Source: Pseudoneobacillus sp052180215 (lineage in GTDB: Bacteria; Bacillota; Bacilli; Bacillales; Cytobacillaceae). Taken from it: a stretch of DNA of 64,000 nt. This document shows positions 1 to 9,474 of the stretch, one piece after another. The DNA is taken from positions 2,638,001 through 2,702,000 of the forward strand of contig NZ_CP197471.1 in NCBI RefSeq assembly GCF_052180215.1. Direction: 5' to 3'. Positions within the stretch are counted from its first letter, which is position 1; each line of letters starts with the position of its first letter. The notes beneath the pieces were generated by a model. It did no database searches and had not been told where the DNA came from. It saw nothing but the letters and a program-made list of their open reading frames with translations. A program made the translations under genes and the position numbers.

Positions 1-197
1 AGGCTGTCATTTTAGGGGTTCCTGAATCTTATACCATAAGTATAGGTTATCTAACTATTATTCCCAATAAAAACTCACAATTAGAGACCCTTTACATCTC
101 GTGTGATAAAGCTCTCTACAATGCCAAAAACAATGGCCACAACTGTGTCTATAATGGGCAATATGAATCTAAGGAAGAAATGGTCATGAAATATTAA
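1..197 (+). CDS. GGDEF-domain protein, C-terminal end only (partial)
   Basis: The open frame enters from the left edge (codons in phase from base 3) and stops with TAA at 195-197, giving about 64 residues. The segment TISIGY followed by a helix ending CDKALYNAKNNGHN is the usual last strand and helix of a GGDEF (diguanylate cyclase) domain. The GGDEF active-site loop lies outside the window, so activity cannot be judged. A strong hairpin terminator follows at once, so this is the last gene of its transcript. Confidence 0.75.
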   Translation, partial: AVILGVPESYTISIGYLTIIPNKNSQLETLYISCDKALYNAKNNGHNCVYNGQYESKEEMVMKY

Positions 198-206
198 ATC
201 TATTTA

Positions 207-257
207 AAAAAGTAACTATTCCCCTTTTTTCTCAGAAGGATGGAATAGTTACTTTTT
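207..257. terminator. bidirectional intrinsic terminator
   Basis: A 16-bp perfect inverted repeat (AAAAAGTAACTATTCC at 207-222 and its complement at 242-257) is flanked by A and T runs. It sits between the convergent GGDEF gene and the aspartate decarboxylase gene and can end both transcripts. Confidence 0.85.
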
Positions 258-280
258 CCTTTTGAATACTCAGGTAGGTT

Positions 281-1906
281 TTATTCTATTGAGTGCTTCC
301 ATTCATTTACATACTCCTCAAGAGTATTGTGTAATTCTTGTCCAATTTTTGAATAAGCTTCATCATCCAAATTAGCAAGAGAAATTCGAATGGACCATTC
401 AGGTGCTCGAAATCCTCCCCCAGTTAGTAATACAATAGATGATCTTTCCGCTAAACGCATTAGAATATCCACAGGTGTATATTTCTTTTGAAGGTACTCA
501 GTGAATTCCCTACCATAATGTTGATTCGCCCATTCTTCAAGGTCTATTTCTGTATAATAATTTGCATCATAAGGCAAGTTAGGTCGTGTTAATCCTAAAC
601 CTTCGTATAAAAGGTTCATTCTTCTCTGACAGATTTCTTTTGTCTGCTGTTTATATCGATTGTTTTTATCAAGTATGGCAAAAATGGAAAAAAAAGCCAT
701 TTGGACTTGTTGCGGGGTCGAAAGTCCGGCTGTATGATTTAGAGCAACCGTTCTACTATCTGCTACTAAACGGTCAATAAACTTTAGTTCTTCCGGGTGC
801 TGAGTAAGTGTAGAGTATCTATGATATAAGTTCTCCTTTTGTTCCTTCGTTAATTGAGTTAATAAAGTGTCGAATAAATTAGTCTCATGAACTGCGATGG
901 TACCTAACCGCCAACCTGTGACTCCAAAATATTTAGAAAAGGAATATACACCGATCGTATTAAAAGGCAATTCAGTCATAAGAGACCGAAAACCATCTAC
1001 AAATGTTCCATAGACGTCATCAGAAATAATCATCAGGTTCGGATTATCATGTTTCACAATATCCTTCATACGTTCAATTGATTCTGGAGCAATCGCAACC
1101 GACGGTGGGTTGCTTGGATTCACTAAAAACAAAGCCTTTATGCTTCTATCAGCAAGCTTTTCTAATTCAGGATTTGGGTATTGCCATGTGTGGTGCCCTT
1201 CTGCATCTAATGCCAATGCACGAATTTCTACAACCTCAAAATCATATCTTACTAGATGCGGAATCTCTATGTAAGGTGGAAAAATAGGTACCATTATAGC
1301 TATTTTTGATCCCTTAGGAAGTAAATAATTTTCGATTAAAGTATCAAAAATATAACACATGGCAGCAGTTGCCCCTTCTACTCCAAAGATTTTTAACTGT
1401 CCGCTCATTTCTTTTCCGTATAATTCCTGAACTAAAAAATCCTCAACTACTTGTTCAACACGTATAAGCATTCTATCAGGCACTGGATAATTATCGCCTA
1501 TTATTCCATCCACTAATTCAAAAACCCATGTGTCTGGGTCAAATTGTTTCTCCTTAATACCATAGTCAATTATTTCTTTTAACAACTGTATACCGGGTAC
1601 TTGTGGATGGTCTTTGACATACTTATCAAATCGTTCCGCTATTCCTAAACGATTAGGCATTCCAGCAAGGTCATTCTCATTCCAGGTTCTTCGGGATTCT
1701 GAAACCGCAAATTGACCAAGTACAAAGAATGCTTCACGAGGGGTCGCTGCAATCCAATTCGGATTTCCACGTCCTGCATCAAGCATCGCTCTTGTCATTT
1801 TTTTTCTGCCTTCAGCAAGATCAATAAGCTCATTTTTTAATTCAAACGGACTAATTTGTTCCAATGTTATTTCCACATCATTTTGTTCTTTCTTAAACTG
1901 ATCCAT
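281..1906 (-). CDS. aspD: aspartate 4-decarboxylase / aspartate aminotransferase
   Basis: This 541-residue class I/II PLP enzyme has the length typical of AspD, well above the roughly 400 residues of ordinary aspartate aminotransferases. The N-terminal extension (about residues 1-130), the NPSNPP motif (263-268), the ISDDVYG strand (294-300) and the PLP-lysine motif SFSKYFGVTGWRLG (Lys325) all fit. AspD converts aspartate to alanine plus CO2 and keeps a side transaminase activity. In many bacteria it is paired with the aspartate:alanine antiporter AspT to make proton motive force, but no aspT is seen here. The gene stands alone between a terminator and a divergent regulator gene. Confidence 0.88.
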   Translation of the reverse strand: MDQFKKEQNDVEITLEQISPFELKNELIDLAEGRKKMTRAMLDAGRGNPNWIAATPREAFFVLGQFAVSESRRTWNENDLAGMPNRLGIAERFDKYVKDHPQVPGIQLLKEIIDYGIKEKQFDPDTWVFELVDGIIGDNYPVPDRMLIRVEQVVEDFLVQELYGKEMSGQLKIFGVEGATAAMCYIFDTLIENYLLPKGSKIAIMVPIFPPYIEIPHLVRYDFEVVEIRALALDAEGHHTWQYPNPELEKLADRSIKALFLVNPSNPPSVAIAPESIERMKDIVKHDNPNLMIISDDVYGTFVDGFRSLMTELPFNTIGVYSFSKYFGVTGWRLGTIAVHETNLFDTLLTQLTKEQKENLYHRYSTLTQHPEELKFIDRLVADSRTVALNHTAGLSTPQQVQMAFFSIFAILDKNNRYKQQTKEICQRRMNLLYEGLGLTRPNLPYDANYYTEIDLEEWANQHYGREFTEYLQKKYTPVDILMRLAERSSIVLLTGGGFRAPEWSIRISLANLDDEAYSKIGQELHNTLEEYVNEWKHSIE

Positions 1907-2060
1907 TTATAAAAGCCCCCCTATATCTGTTTCACTCATCCAACACTTGAATATAAAGAGTATTCCACATAACGAAATTGAATATGAAGCCTATTTATTC
2001 GTACGAAGAAAACATACTTATAGTCGTATAATGTTTGTATAAAGTTATTCGCTAAAACGT

Positions 2061-2089
2061 TTTACAAATAAGTCTTTATTAGGTATACT
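2061..2089 (+). promoter_or_regulatory. sigma-A-type promoter for the MerR-B12 regulator/RND operon
   Basis: TTTACA at 2061-2066 and TATACT at 2084-2089 are separated by 17 bp, close to the vegetative consensus, about 58 bp before the chosen start codon. The spacing is normal rather than the stretched 19 bp of many MerR-activated promoters. Confidence 0.55.
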
Positions 2090-2146
2090 ATCTATAAGAA
2101 AAATATGGATAATGACAAACCTATATCCTAGGGAAGGATGAAATTG

Positions 2147-3061
2147 ATGAACAATGCACCAACTGACGGGGCTTATAGTATACAACAGGTCGCTGATATA
2201 ACAGGCTTATCAAAACAATTAATTCGAAAATGGGAAGAAAGATATCAATTAATTCAACCTAAAAGATTGGACAATGGATATCGAATTTATAATGAAAAGG
2301 ACATAAATATTCTTCTTACAGCAAAATCACTTTCTGACCAGGGCTACACGATTAAACAGGCAACCATGATGATTGATCATGATGCATCTTTGAACATAAA
2401 GAAAAATGATAGCAATCAATCAATGTATAAACCTGAATTAATAAATCAATATGTATTAGAGCTATTACAAGAAGGAACACACTGTAATGAGGTTGGGATA
2501 CATCTCATCTTACAACAAGCTTATAACCATCTAGGACTCGAAAAATTAATAAAAGACATTATCATTCCTTTATTAAAAGAAATAGGAAATCGTTGGGAAA
2601 AGGGGCAATGGGATGAACACCAAGAAGCCCTTTCCAGTCTTGCAATACGAGACTATTTAGTACCCATTAGACGAAATTATAAAATGAAAGAAGAAGCTCC
2701 TTTAATCCTGGGTGCATGCCTTCCAGATGAGCAACATGAGGTACCAGTACATTTACTTCTACTTCAAGTAATGCTTAAAGGGTGGAAAACACATTTAATA
2801 GGTTCTTCTCCCGCACCTGGTTCCATTGAAGCTATGGTCAAAAAATTAAAACCCGCTAAGGTTCTCCTTTCTGCAACAACGACACTTCCTTTTAAGAAGA
2901 ATCCTAATTTATTAGAAAATCTGGATAACTTTGCAAAAAACTTTGAGGAGATAGAATTTTATCTTGGTGGAGCAGGAGCTATGGAATATACAAAAGATAC
3001 TGTGCTACACAACATTCGTGTTACCAATTCGATTGAAGAAGTTATGAGTACTAGGATTTAA
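2147..3061 (+). CDS. MerR-family regulator with B12-binding-like domain (CarH/LitR-like)
   Basis: Residue numbers count from the upstream ATG at 2138. Residues 13-80 form a MerR winged helix (SIQQVADITGLSKQLIRKWEERY). Residues about 100-180 look like the helical B12-binding cap, and about 188-305 a Rossmann-type B12-binding domain. His200 in PDEQHEVP matches the lower axial histidine of CarH-type sensors, but the usual glycine three residues on is proline. The cap has W153 followed by EH at 160-161, a spacing three residues shorter than in CarH. The start at 2147 is preferred because AAGGATG lies 6 nt before it, while the ATG at 2138 is inside that ribosome site. The RND pump gene follows after 31 nt, so this is probably its operon partner and regulator. 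Confidence 0.8.
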   Translation: MNNAPTDGAYSIQQVADITGLSKQLIRKWEERYQLIQPKRLDNGYRIYNEKDINILLTAKSLSDQGYTIKQATMMIDHDASLNIKKNDSNQSMYKPELINQYVLELLQEGTHCNEVGIHLILQQAYNHLGLEKLIKDIIIPLLKEIGNRWEKGQWDEHQEALSSLAIRDYLVPIRRNYKMKEEAPLILGACLPDEQHEVPVHLLLLQVMLKGWKTHLIGSSPAPGSIEAMVKKLKPAKVLLSATTTLPFKKNPNLLENLDNFAKNFEEIEFYLGGAGAMEYTKDTVLHNIRVTNSIEEVMSTRI

Positions 3062-3092
3062 TTAAACCAACAATTAAAGGGGTGGATTTCAT

Positions 3093-6000
3093 TTGAGCTT
3101 TCTGACAAAGTTTAGTCTAAAAAATGTTTTTGCGATTTTTATTATTTCTTTTCTATTCATACTAGGTGGGCTTTTTTCTTTTTCGAAATTAAAGGTTGAT
3201 TTACTGCCTAATATTGAGTTTCCACAATTATCCATACAAGTTGTTTATCCTGGTGCTTCCCCCAAGGATATTAATGAACAAGTTACAGGAAAACTGGAAG
3301 ATAAATTGAAAGGAATTGAAGGATTAAAAAAACTACAGAGTTCCTCCTATGAAAGCATTTCCATCATCAACCTTGAATTTCCATTTAATGTTGAATTGGA
3401 TTCGGTAGAAGAAAATGTAAATAGTTTAATAAAGGAAGCTAATCTTCCTGAAAATGTGCAGATTGATGTGAATCGCTTTTCATTTGGAACGTTTCCCATT
3501 TTTAATATTTCATTGTTTTCAGAGAAAAATTCAAACCTGCAAGATTTGTTAAACAATGAAGTCATTCCAGAACTAAACAAAATTCAAGGAATAAATAGTA
3601 TTTCTATTGGTGGCTTAACAGAGGATCTTTTACAAATCACTGTGGATAAGAATAAAGCATCTCAGTATGGTCTAACCTTGAATCAAATTAAAGACCAAAT
3701 CAATCAAAAACAATTCTCTTTTCCAGCAGGGAGCATTAAAGGGACCGACGTCATTATTCCGATACGCGTTCAGGAAAAAGTTGATGTCGTAAATGACCTT
3801 CAAAATTTAATCTTACAATCACCTTTTGTCCCCAATAGTCCTGCAATAAAATTATCTCAAATTGCTAATATAGAAGAAATCACCTCTAAGGCTGAAATCA
3901 CTCGATTTAACTTGAAAGATTCCCTTTCAATGGCAGTGACGAAAAAACAAGATGCCAATACGGTTGAAGTTGCGGGGCAAGTTTTAAAAGTTTTAAAGAA
4001 ATATGAGGATCAGTTAGACTTCGCCATAGGATTTGATTCGGCTCAAGGTATCGAAAAGTCAGTAAACACTTTAATCAAAGAAGGATTACTTGGGGCTTTA
4101 TTTGCTTCTATGGCAGTACTAGTATTTTTACGCAATTTTAGAGCTACCATCATTGCGATCATCTCCATCCCCTTATCATTACTGGTTTCATCTATTTTTT
4201 TATACCAGCTAGATATTTCATTAAATATTATGACTTTAGGTGGAATGGCAGTTGCAGTTGGTCGCGTAGTAGATGATAGTATTGTAGTCATTGAAAATAT
4301 TTTCAGACGTGTCCGTAAAGAAAAATCCAATATATCAAATGACTTAATTCAAAATTCTACTAAGGAAATTTTAAAGGCTATCACCTCTTCTACAATTACC
4401 ACAGTGGTAGTATTTTTACCTCTAGGGTTTGTAGGAGGAATTACCGGCGAATTCTTCTTACCATTTGCTTTGACCATCGTGTTTTCGTTATTAACGTCCT
4501 TGATTGTAGCCATTACCCTTGTACCGATTTTAGCGAAATTTTCGTTTAAGAAAGTTCCAAAAGAGGAAAAAGAGGGTATCCTTCAACGTACTTATGAAAA
4601 ATTAATACATTGGGCATTAAATCGTAAGGCAATCATCATTGGTTTATCACTATTAACATTACTTGGTTCTGGAGCTCTTGTACCAAGACTAGGCTTTACC
4701 TTCATACCTAATGAAGAACAAAAATTACTCGTTGCTACTGTCCAACTTCCAGCATCAACATCTCTAGAGAGAACTAATGACATTTCACTAGAAGTGGAAA
4801 AAATGTTTGACAGCAAGCCAGAAATTAAGGAAGTTACAGCTGGAATTGGCAGTCGTGATTTTCAAACAGGGGTAAAAAGACAAAATCAAGCAAACTATTT
4901 TATTAGTTTAGCAGATGATATAAAGGTAACTAAGTTTATTAAACAATTAGGGAAAGAAATGGAAGATATTGTTCTAGCTCAAGAGCCAAAAGCTAAATTA
5001 GGATTACAAGAGCAATCAACAGGTGGCCCACCATCTAATAACAACGTTAATATCAATCTTTACTCAACTGATTTAGTTGCTTTACAGCAAGCAGCAAAAA
5101 ATGTTGAAAATTTCATGATTAAGCAAAAGGATTTAAAATATGTAACAAACAATTTTTCAGAGAAACAAAAACAAATTGTTGTTGATATTGATTCTGAAAA
5201 GGCTTCAAGATTAGGCATTTCTGGCTATCAACTATTGGCAACAATCAGTGATATGACAAAACCGATCACAGTTGGAACACTTGAATTAGACGGTAAAAAT
5301 CAGAGTGTTCAATTATCCTACGACCTACAAACAGATTCTATAGATGAATTAAAGAACATCCAATTGTTTACTTCAAAAGGCCCTATTGAAGTAAAGGAAG
5401 TAGCAAAAATTACCCAAATAGATGAATTCACATCCATTCAGAAATTGGATGGCAAAATTTTTGCACAAATTTCAGCTGTGATTGATTCTAATGATATTAG
5501 AGCTGTTTCCACTAGGGTTATTGAAGGGGTGAAGAATGAGGTAGATATCCCTGATAACGTATCTTTCGAAGGCGGCGGTGGAAGTGACGATACAGTTGAA
5601 ACATTTACTCAGCTTGGCCTAGCCATGATTATTGCTATAGGATTAGTCTATTTAACGATGTTAATTACATTCGGTAAGGCAAGGATTCCTTTTATTATTC
5701 TTTCGTCGCTCATTTTTGTGCCAATTGGTTCCCTTTTAGGCCTTTATCTAGCCAACGAACCAATGTCCGTCAGCGTCATGATTGGATTATTAATGTTAAT
5801 AGGGATTGTGACAACTAATGCCATTGTACTGGTTGACCGTATTGGTCAGAATCGTGACGAAAAACAAATGCCTATACGCGAAGCGCTTATTGAAGCTGGA
5901 AAAACAAGATTACGTCCTATTCTAATGACAGCTTTTGCCACGATTGCTGCGTTAATTCCATTAGCACTAACCACATCATCTGGAACATTGATTTCAAAGG

Positions 6001-6137
6001 GATTAGCCATCACTGTCATTGGAGGACTTACCTCTTCCACTTTGTTAACTTTAATATTAATACCGGTAATCTATGAATTATTTTTCTTTAAACAGCAAAG
6101 GAAAGAACAGAGTAAAACTAATTCAATGTCAATTTAA
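3093..6137 (+). CDS. RND-family efflux transporter (AcrB/SwrC-like)
   Basis: This protein of 1014 residues has a signal-anchor first helix, a large periplasmic-type loop, a central membrane bundle, a second large loop and a second bundle, the duplicated layout of HAE-RND pumps. The proton-relay motif in transmembrane helix 4 (GRVVDDSIVVIENIF, near residues 390-405) keeps both aspartates. B. subtilis SwrC (surfactin resistance) is the closest type I can name. It starts with TTG, supported by AAAGGGGTG about 9 nt upstream. It shares an operon with the MerR-B12 regulator, and no adaptor (MFP) gene is present, as is usual for Gram-positive members. The substrate is unknown. Confidence 0.88.
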   Translation: MSFLTKFSLKNVFAIFIISFLFILGGLFSFSKLKVDLLPNIEFPQLSIQVVYPGASPKDINEQVTGKLEDKLKGIEGLKKLQSSSYESISIINLEFPFNVELDSVEENVNSLIKEANLPENVQIDVNRFSFGTFPIFNISLFSEKNSNLQDLLNNEVIPELNKIQGINSISIGGLTEDLLQITVDKNKASQYGLTLNQIKDQINQKQFSFPAGSIKGTDVIIPIRVQEKVDVVNDLQNLILQSPFVPNSPAIKLSQIANIEEITSKAEITRFNLKDSLSMAVTKKQDANTVEVAGQVLKVLKKYEDQLDFAIGFDSAQGIEKSVNTLIKEGLLGALFASMAVLVFLRNFRATIIAIISIPLSLLVSSIFLYQLDISLNIMTLGGMAVAVGRVVDDSIVVIENIFRRVRKEKSNISNDLIQNSTKEILKAITSSTITTVVVFLPLGFVGGITGEFFLPFALTIVFSLLTSLIVAITLVPILAKFSFKKVPKEEKEGILQRTYEKLIHWALNRKAIIIGLSLLTLLGSGALVPRLGFTFIPNEEQKLLVATVQLPASTSLERTNDISLEVEKMFDSKPEIKEVTAGIGSRDFQTGVKRQNQANYFISLADDIKVTKFIKQLGKEMEDIVLAQEPKAKLGLQEQSTGGPPSNNNVNINLYSTDLVALQQAAKNVENFMIKQKDLKYVTNNFSEKQKQIVVDIDSEKASRLGISGYQLLATISDMTKPITVGTLELDGKNQSVQLSYDLQTDSIDELKNIQLFTSKGPIEVKEVAKITQIDEFTSIQKLDGKIFAQISAVIDSNDIRAVSTRVIEGVKNEVDIPDNVSFEGGGGSDDTVETFTQLGLAMIIAIGLVYLTMLITFGKARIPFIILSSLIFVPIGSLLGLYLANEPMSVSVMIGLLMLIGIVTTNAIVLVDRIGQNRDEKQMPIREALIEAGKTRLRPILMTAFATIAALIPLALTTSSGTLISKGLAITVIGGLTSSTLLTLILIPVIYELFFFKQQRKEQSKTNSMSI

Positions 6138-6148
6138 GAGGATTTTAA

Positions 6149-6181
6149 AAAAAGACCTTGCAACTTTGCAAGGTCTTTAAA
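6149..6181. terminator. bidirectional terminator between RND pump and ArsR genes
   Basis: AAAGACCTTGCAA pairs with TTGCAAGGTCTTT, flanked by A and T runs, between two convergent genes. Confidence 0.85.
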
Positions 6182-6185
6182 AGTA

Positions 6186-6545
6186 TTATTTTGTCATAGT
6201 ATCCTCAGGTTCTTTCGTAAAATCATCACTAAATTTGTCTAACATAGATGCCTGGTCAATAAGATGATTATTAAATATCTGCTTCGCAATACTTAAGAGT
6301 TCGATTATCATCGTATCCCTGAGGGAGTATGTCACTCTATTCGCTTCTTTTGTACCATAAACAATATTTTTGTTACGGAGAATACTTAATTGTTGCGATA
6401 CGGCTGAGCCTTCAGAACCGATTAATGTTTGAAGTTCATTAACGTTCTTGTCACCTTCTGCTAATAATTCCAAAATTCGGATTCTCAAAGGGTGTGCAAG
6501 TGCTTTGAAGAAATCCGCTTTAAATTGTTGAAGTTCCAGATTCAT
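6186..6545 (-). CDS. ArsR-family winged-helix repressor
   Basis: This small DNA-binding protein (119 residues) has the ArsR/SmtB fold: KALAHPLRIRILELLAEG near residues 14-31, then the recognition helix SAVSQQLSILRNKNIV around 68-83. I see no clear cysteine metal site, so the signal need not be a metal. The gene lies 15 nt downstream of the SulP transporter gene and is surely co-transcribed with it. A perfect 11-bp dyad in front of the SulP gene is a plausible operator for it. Confidence 0.85.
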   Translation of the reverse strand: MNLELQQFKADFFKALAHPLRIRILELLAEGDKNVNELQTLIGSEGSAVSQQLSILRNKNIVYGTKEANRVTYSLRDTMIIELLSIAKQIFNNHLIDQASMLDKFSDDFTKEPEDTMTK

Positions 6546-6560
6546 GTATTCCCTCCATTT

Positions 6561-8330
6561 CTAGGCTTCATGTACATCTGCTAATATTGAACTCATATCC
6601 TTTCTTTCATTTACCTCTATTTTTGAAAGACTATGACATTCCTTAAATGCATAATGCTTACATCCCAAACATTTATTTTCATCTAAGTTCTTTAAGGCAA
6701 AATTAATCGCATCACCTGTATGTTCAAAAATATGCCCAGGTCCTATCTCCTTATATAATCCAGTTCTCTTCATGACCTCTTCTGGTTGCTTTTGAAGACC
6801 GGAGATGACGATGGTACCTCCTTGTTTCTTAAAATGCCGGATTAGACTAGTTAAGTTAGATTCACCTGTTGTATCCATATAGGGTACCTTACTCATTCTG
6901 AGAATCAACGTTTTAGGGTGATGATTAATCGTACTCATAATGGATGTTTCAAAGAATTGAGCTACACCAAAAAATATGGCTCCTTCAATAGTATAAATAC
7001 TGATTTGAGGACAATCGTGTCCTTGATTCACCATATTTGGTCTTACTTTCATATTTTTATCATTTGGATCTGGTAAAACCTTTGCAACAGTAAGAATTTT
7101 ACTCATTCTTAAGACAAAAAGAACAGCCGCTAAAACTAAACCTACTTCAACAGCTAATGTTAAATTTGTAAATACTGTGAGTATAAAGGTTATAGAAAGA
7201 ATAATAGAATCACTTGTCTTAGTCGAAAGGACATGAAGAAATTCCTTCCTTTCACTCATATTCCAGGCAACAACCATTAAAATAGGAGCCATGCTAGCCA
7301 ATGGAATATTCGATGCATAAGGAGCTAAGACCATTAACACCATCAGAACCACTATACCATGAATAACACCTGATATCGGTGATGTGGCTCCATTTTTTAT
7401 ATTGGTTGCGGTCCTTGCAATTGCACCTGTTGCTGGAATTCCCCCAAACAAGGGAGTAATCATATTAGCTATACCTTGCCCAACTAATTCTCGATTACTA
7501 TTATGTTTATTTCCAGTCATTCCATCTGCTACAACAGCAGATAGTAAAGATTCAATCGCTCCCAATATAGCTATAACAAATGCCGGGCGAAGTAATTGTT
7601 TGATTTGTTCAAAGCTTACTTCTGGCAAGTGTAAGCTAGGTAATTCGCTTTTAATAGCCCCATAGGTAGAACCGATAGTCGCCACTTTCTCCGGAAAAAA
7701 AACAGTTGCCACCAAACTAGAAATAATTAGTCCAATTAGTGGTCCTGGTACTTTTGGAAATATTTTAGGAGTTAACAAAATAAGAATAAAGCAAGTTAGC
7801 GCTACGATCAAACTGTAAAGATTAATTGAATGGATATGCAACCCTATTTCTTTCATATTTGAAATAAAATCTTCATGCTTCTTAATTCCTTCTAATCCAA
7901 GAAAACTGGCTATTTGCCCTGTGAAAATGATAACAGCAATTCCAGCTGTAAAGCCGGTTGTTACAGGTCTAGGAATAAATTTGATAAGAACTCCTAATCT
8001 AAATAGTCCCATTAAAAATAGCATGACTCCAGCCAAAAACCCTGCTATTAATAAATTTTCATATCCATAGGTCATAACAACTCCCAAAAGCACTGGAACA
8101 AACGCACCAGTAGGGCCACCTATTTGGAATTTTGATCCACCAAATAATGAAATGAGTATACCTGCAATAATGGTAGTATAAATCCCATACTCTGGTTTTA
8201 CCCCAGATGCTATGGCAAATGCCATACCTAGAGGTATTGCAATGACCCCTACGATTAATCCCGAAAACAAATCCTTTTGAAATTTTTGTAATGAGTAATG
8301 AATGAATCTTTCTGACTGATACTTTCTCAC
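6561..8330 (-). CDS. SulP-family anion transporter with STAS domain
   Basis: The 589-residue protein has 10 or more membrane segments, beginning near FSGLIVGVIAIPLGMAFAIASG, followed by a STAS domain from about residue 440 (the MDTTGESNL region). SulP proteins move sulfate, bicarbonate or other anions, and the substrate cannot be read from sequence. The last 40 residues carry a cysteine/histidine cluster, CLGCKHYAFKECHS, which is unusual for the family and could bind a metal or sense redox. The start is GTG with AAGGG upstream. It is the first gene of an operon with the ArsR regulator. Confidence 0.85.
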   Translation of the reverse strand: MRKYQSERFIHYSLQKFQKDLFSGLIVGVIAIPLGMAFAIASGVKPEYGIYTTIIAGILISLFGGSKFQIGGPTGAFVPVLLGVVMTYGYENLLIAGFLAGVMLFLMGLFRLGVLIKFIPRPVTTGFTAGIAVIIFTGQIASFLGLEGIKKHEDFISNMKEIGLHIHSINLYSLIVALTCFILILLTPKIFPKVPGPLIGLIISSLVATVFFPEKVATIGSTYGAIKSELPSLHLPEVSFEQIKQLLRPAFVIAILGAIESLLSAVVADGMTGNKHNSNRELVGQGIANMITPLFGGIPATGAIARTATNIKNGATSPISGVIHGIVVLMVLMVLAPYASNIPLASMAPILMVVAWNMSERKEFLHVLSTKTSDSIILSITFILTVFTNLTLAVEVGLVLAAVLFVLRMSKILTVAKVLPDPNDKNMKVRPNMVNQGHDCPQISIYTIEGAIFFGVAQFFETSIMSTINHHPKTLILRMSKVPYMDTTGESNLTSLIRHFKKQGGTIVISGLQKQPEEVMKRTGLYKEIGPGHIFEHTGDAINFALKNLDENKCLGCKHYAFKECHSLSKIEVNERKDMSSILADVHEA

Positions 8331-8350
8331 GTATGACCCTTCTTTTCTAT

Positions 8351-8382
8351 ATTTGTATATTTGAATTTTTGAATATACAAAT
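8351..8382. promoter_or_regulatory. dyad operator candidate upstream of the SulP-ArsR operon
   Basis: ATTTGTATATT (8351-8361) and AATATACAAAT (8372-8382) form a perfect 11-bp inverted repeat with a 10-bp spacer, 21 bp upstream of the GTG start of the SulP gene. Its position and symmetry suit a dimeric ArsR-type repressor. That the co-encoded ArsR protein binds here is inference. Confidence 0.55.
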
Positions 8383-8461
8383 TATAAGAAATATCATGAT
8401 TTATGTCTAGTGGAAAAATATATTTTTTAATTTAATAATTGTAAAAATGAAAATTTCCATA

Positions 8462-8493
8462 AAAAAGACACTAACAATTGTTAGTATCTTTTA
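8462..8493 (-). terminator. terminator of the ferritin-like gene
   Basis: The palindrome ACTAACAATTGTTAGT is flanked by GATAC/GTGTC arms and is followed by a T run on the minus strand just after the stop codon. Confidence 0.75.
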
Positions 8494-8498
8494 TTTAT

Positions 8499-8939
8499 CT
8501 ATCTTTTCATAGTAAGAAAGTGAAGAAACCATACCGCATGATTTTGTTCATCTGCTGATGCTCTTTTAAAGGTTTCTTTAATATACGAATCACTTGTGTT
8601 TTCAGCAATGTCTAAATAAAAGTCAACTGTTTCCTGCTCATCAACAAATGCGAAATGTAACCCATTTACATAAACATTCGGGCACCCCTCTTTTAACTGA
8701 GGTGCAGCATCTTTGCCGGTTAGCATTTTGTAAATCGTTGAGAACTGTCTAAGATGACGCTTCTCATCTTTTCGAATTTCCATTATTCTTCTTCTTTCCA
8801 TATCTGTTGGTGCCATCTGAACGAGTTGAGAATAGCATTGTACAGCTGTAAATTCTCCATTTATTGCTTTTTCCAAGTCATTGATTAACTTGTTAGTTTG
8901 TCTATAAGCTATAGTGTACGGGTCATACATCCTTTCCAC
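8499..8939 (-). CDS. ferritin-like/rubrerythrin-type protein
   Basis: This 146-residue four-helix protein has a glutamate in helix A (NGEFTAVQCY), a DEKRH motif near residue 58 and a second DEQNH motif near residue 130. This is the repeated E...ExxH pattern of di-iron ferritin-like proteins. There is no rubredoxin domain. Small proteins of this kind occur in many Bacillus species, often linked to spore formation or oxidative stress, but the exact role is unknown. It is a single gene with its own terminator. Confidence 0.75.
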   Translation of the reverse strand: MERMYDPYTIAYRQTNKLINDLEKAINGEFTAVQCYSQLVQMAPTDMERRRIMEIRKDEKRHLRQFSTIYKMLTGKDAAPQLKEGCPNVYVNGLHFAFVDEQETVDFYLDIAENTSDSYIKETFKRASADEQNHAVWFLHFLTMKR

Positions 8940-9076
8940 ACCTCCTACTCATCAATCATCTATATATTATGTTGATAAAAGTAATGGGTGCTTCTAGCAA
9001 TTTATAGCGTTTCATTTTGGTGTAAAGATTTTTTGTGTATAATAACTATATAAAAATGTTTGCAAGAAAGGAATAA

Positions 9077-9367
9077 ATGATGAATCTAACATTACATTCA
9101 ATCGAAAAACTAGAGGATCCGTTTGGTATTTTATCTGGTGACCGTTATGAAATTTTCTTTAACTTAGAAGTACCTGAGGATGATGAACTTTTTCATGAAA
9201 ATGGATTATTACTGAAAGCAGTATATGTAGTAGATGAAAACGGCTCACGAGTTTCTCATTATCATATCTATGAAAAAGATACAAATAAATATATTGATAT
9301 GGGCCTCGAGGATGAAGAAGAAGCTTTAGTTAAAGAAATGTGTGACAAAGAAGTTCAAAATTTTTAA
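9077..9367 (+). CDS. small acidic protein, DUF6509-like
   Basis: This acidic protein of 96 residues contains KLEDPFGILSGDRYE and VPEDDELF, a pattern I associate with the uncharacterised DUF6509 family of Bacilli. No catalytic motif or membrane segment is visible. Two ATG codons lie in tandem at 9077 and 9080; the second is better spaced from AAAGGA. It is a single gene ending in a clear terminator. Confidence 0.65.
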   Translation: MMNLTLHSIEKLEDPFGILSGDRYEIFFNLEVPEDDELFHENGLLLKAVYVVDENGSRVSHYHIYEKDTNKYIDMGLEDEEEALVKEMCDKEVQNF

Positions 9368-9373
9368 AGAATG

Positions 9374-9397
9374 GGACGATGATTTCGTCCTTTTTTT
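9374..9397 (+). terminator. terminator of the DUF6509-like gene
   Basis: GGACGA and TCGTCC form the stem with a 5-nt loop, followed by seven T. Confidence 0.85.
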
Positions 9398-9474
9398 ATT
9401 TGTATAAAAAGAATAATGAAACCTTTTTAGTACCTAAACGTAAATTATTGTGATACAAGATTGGAGGTACCAAG

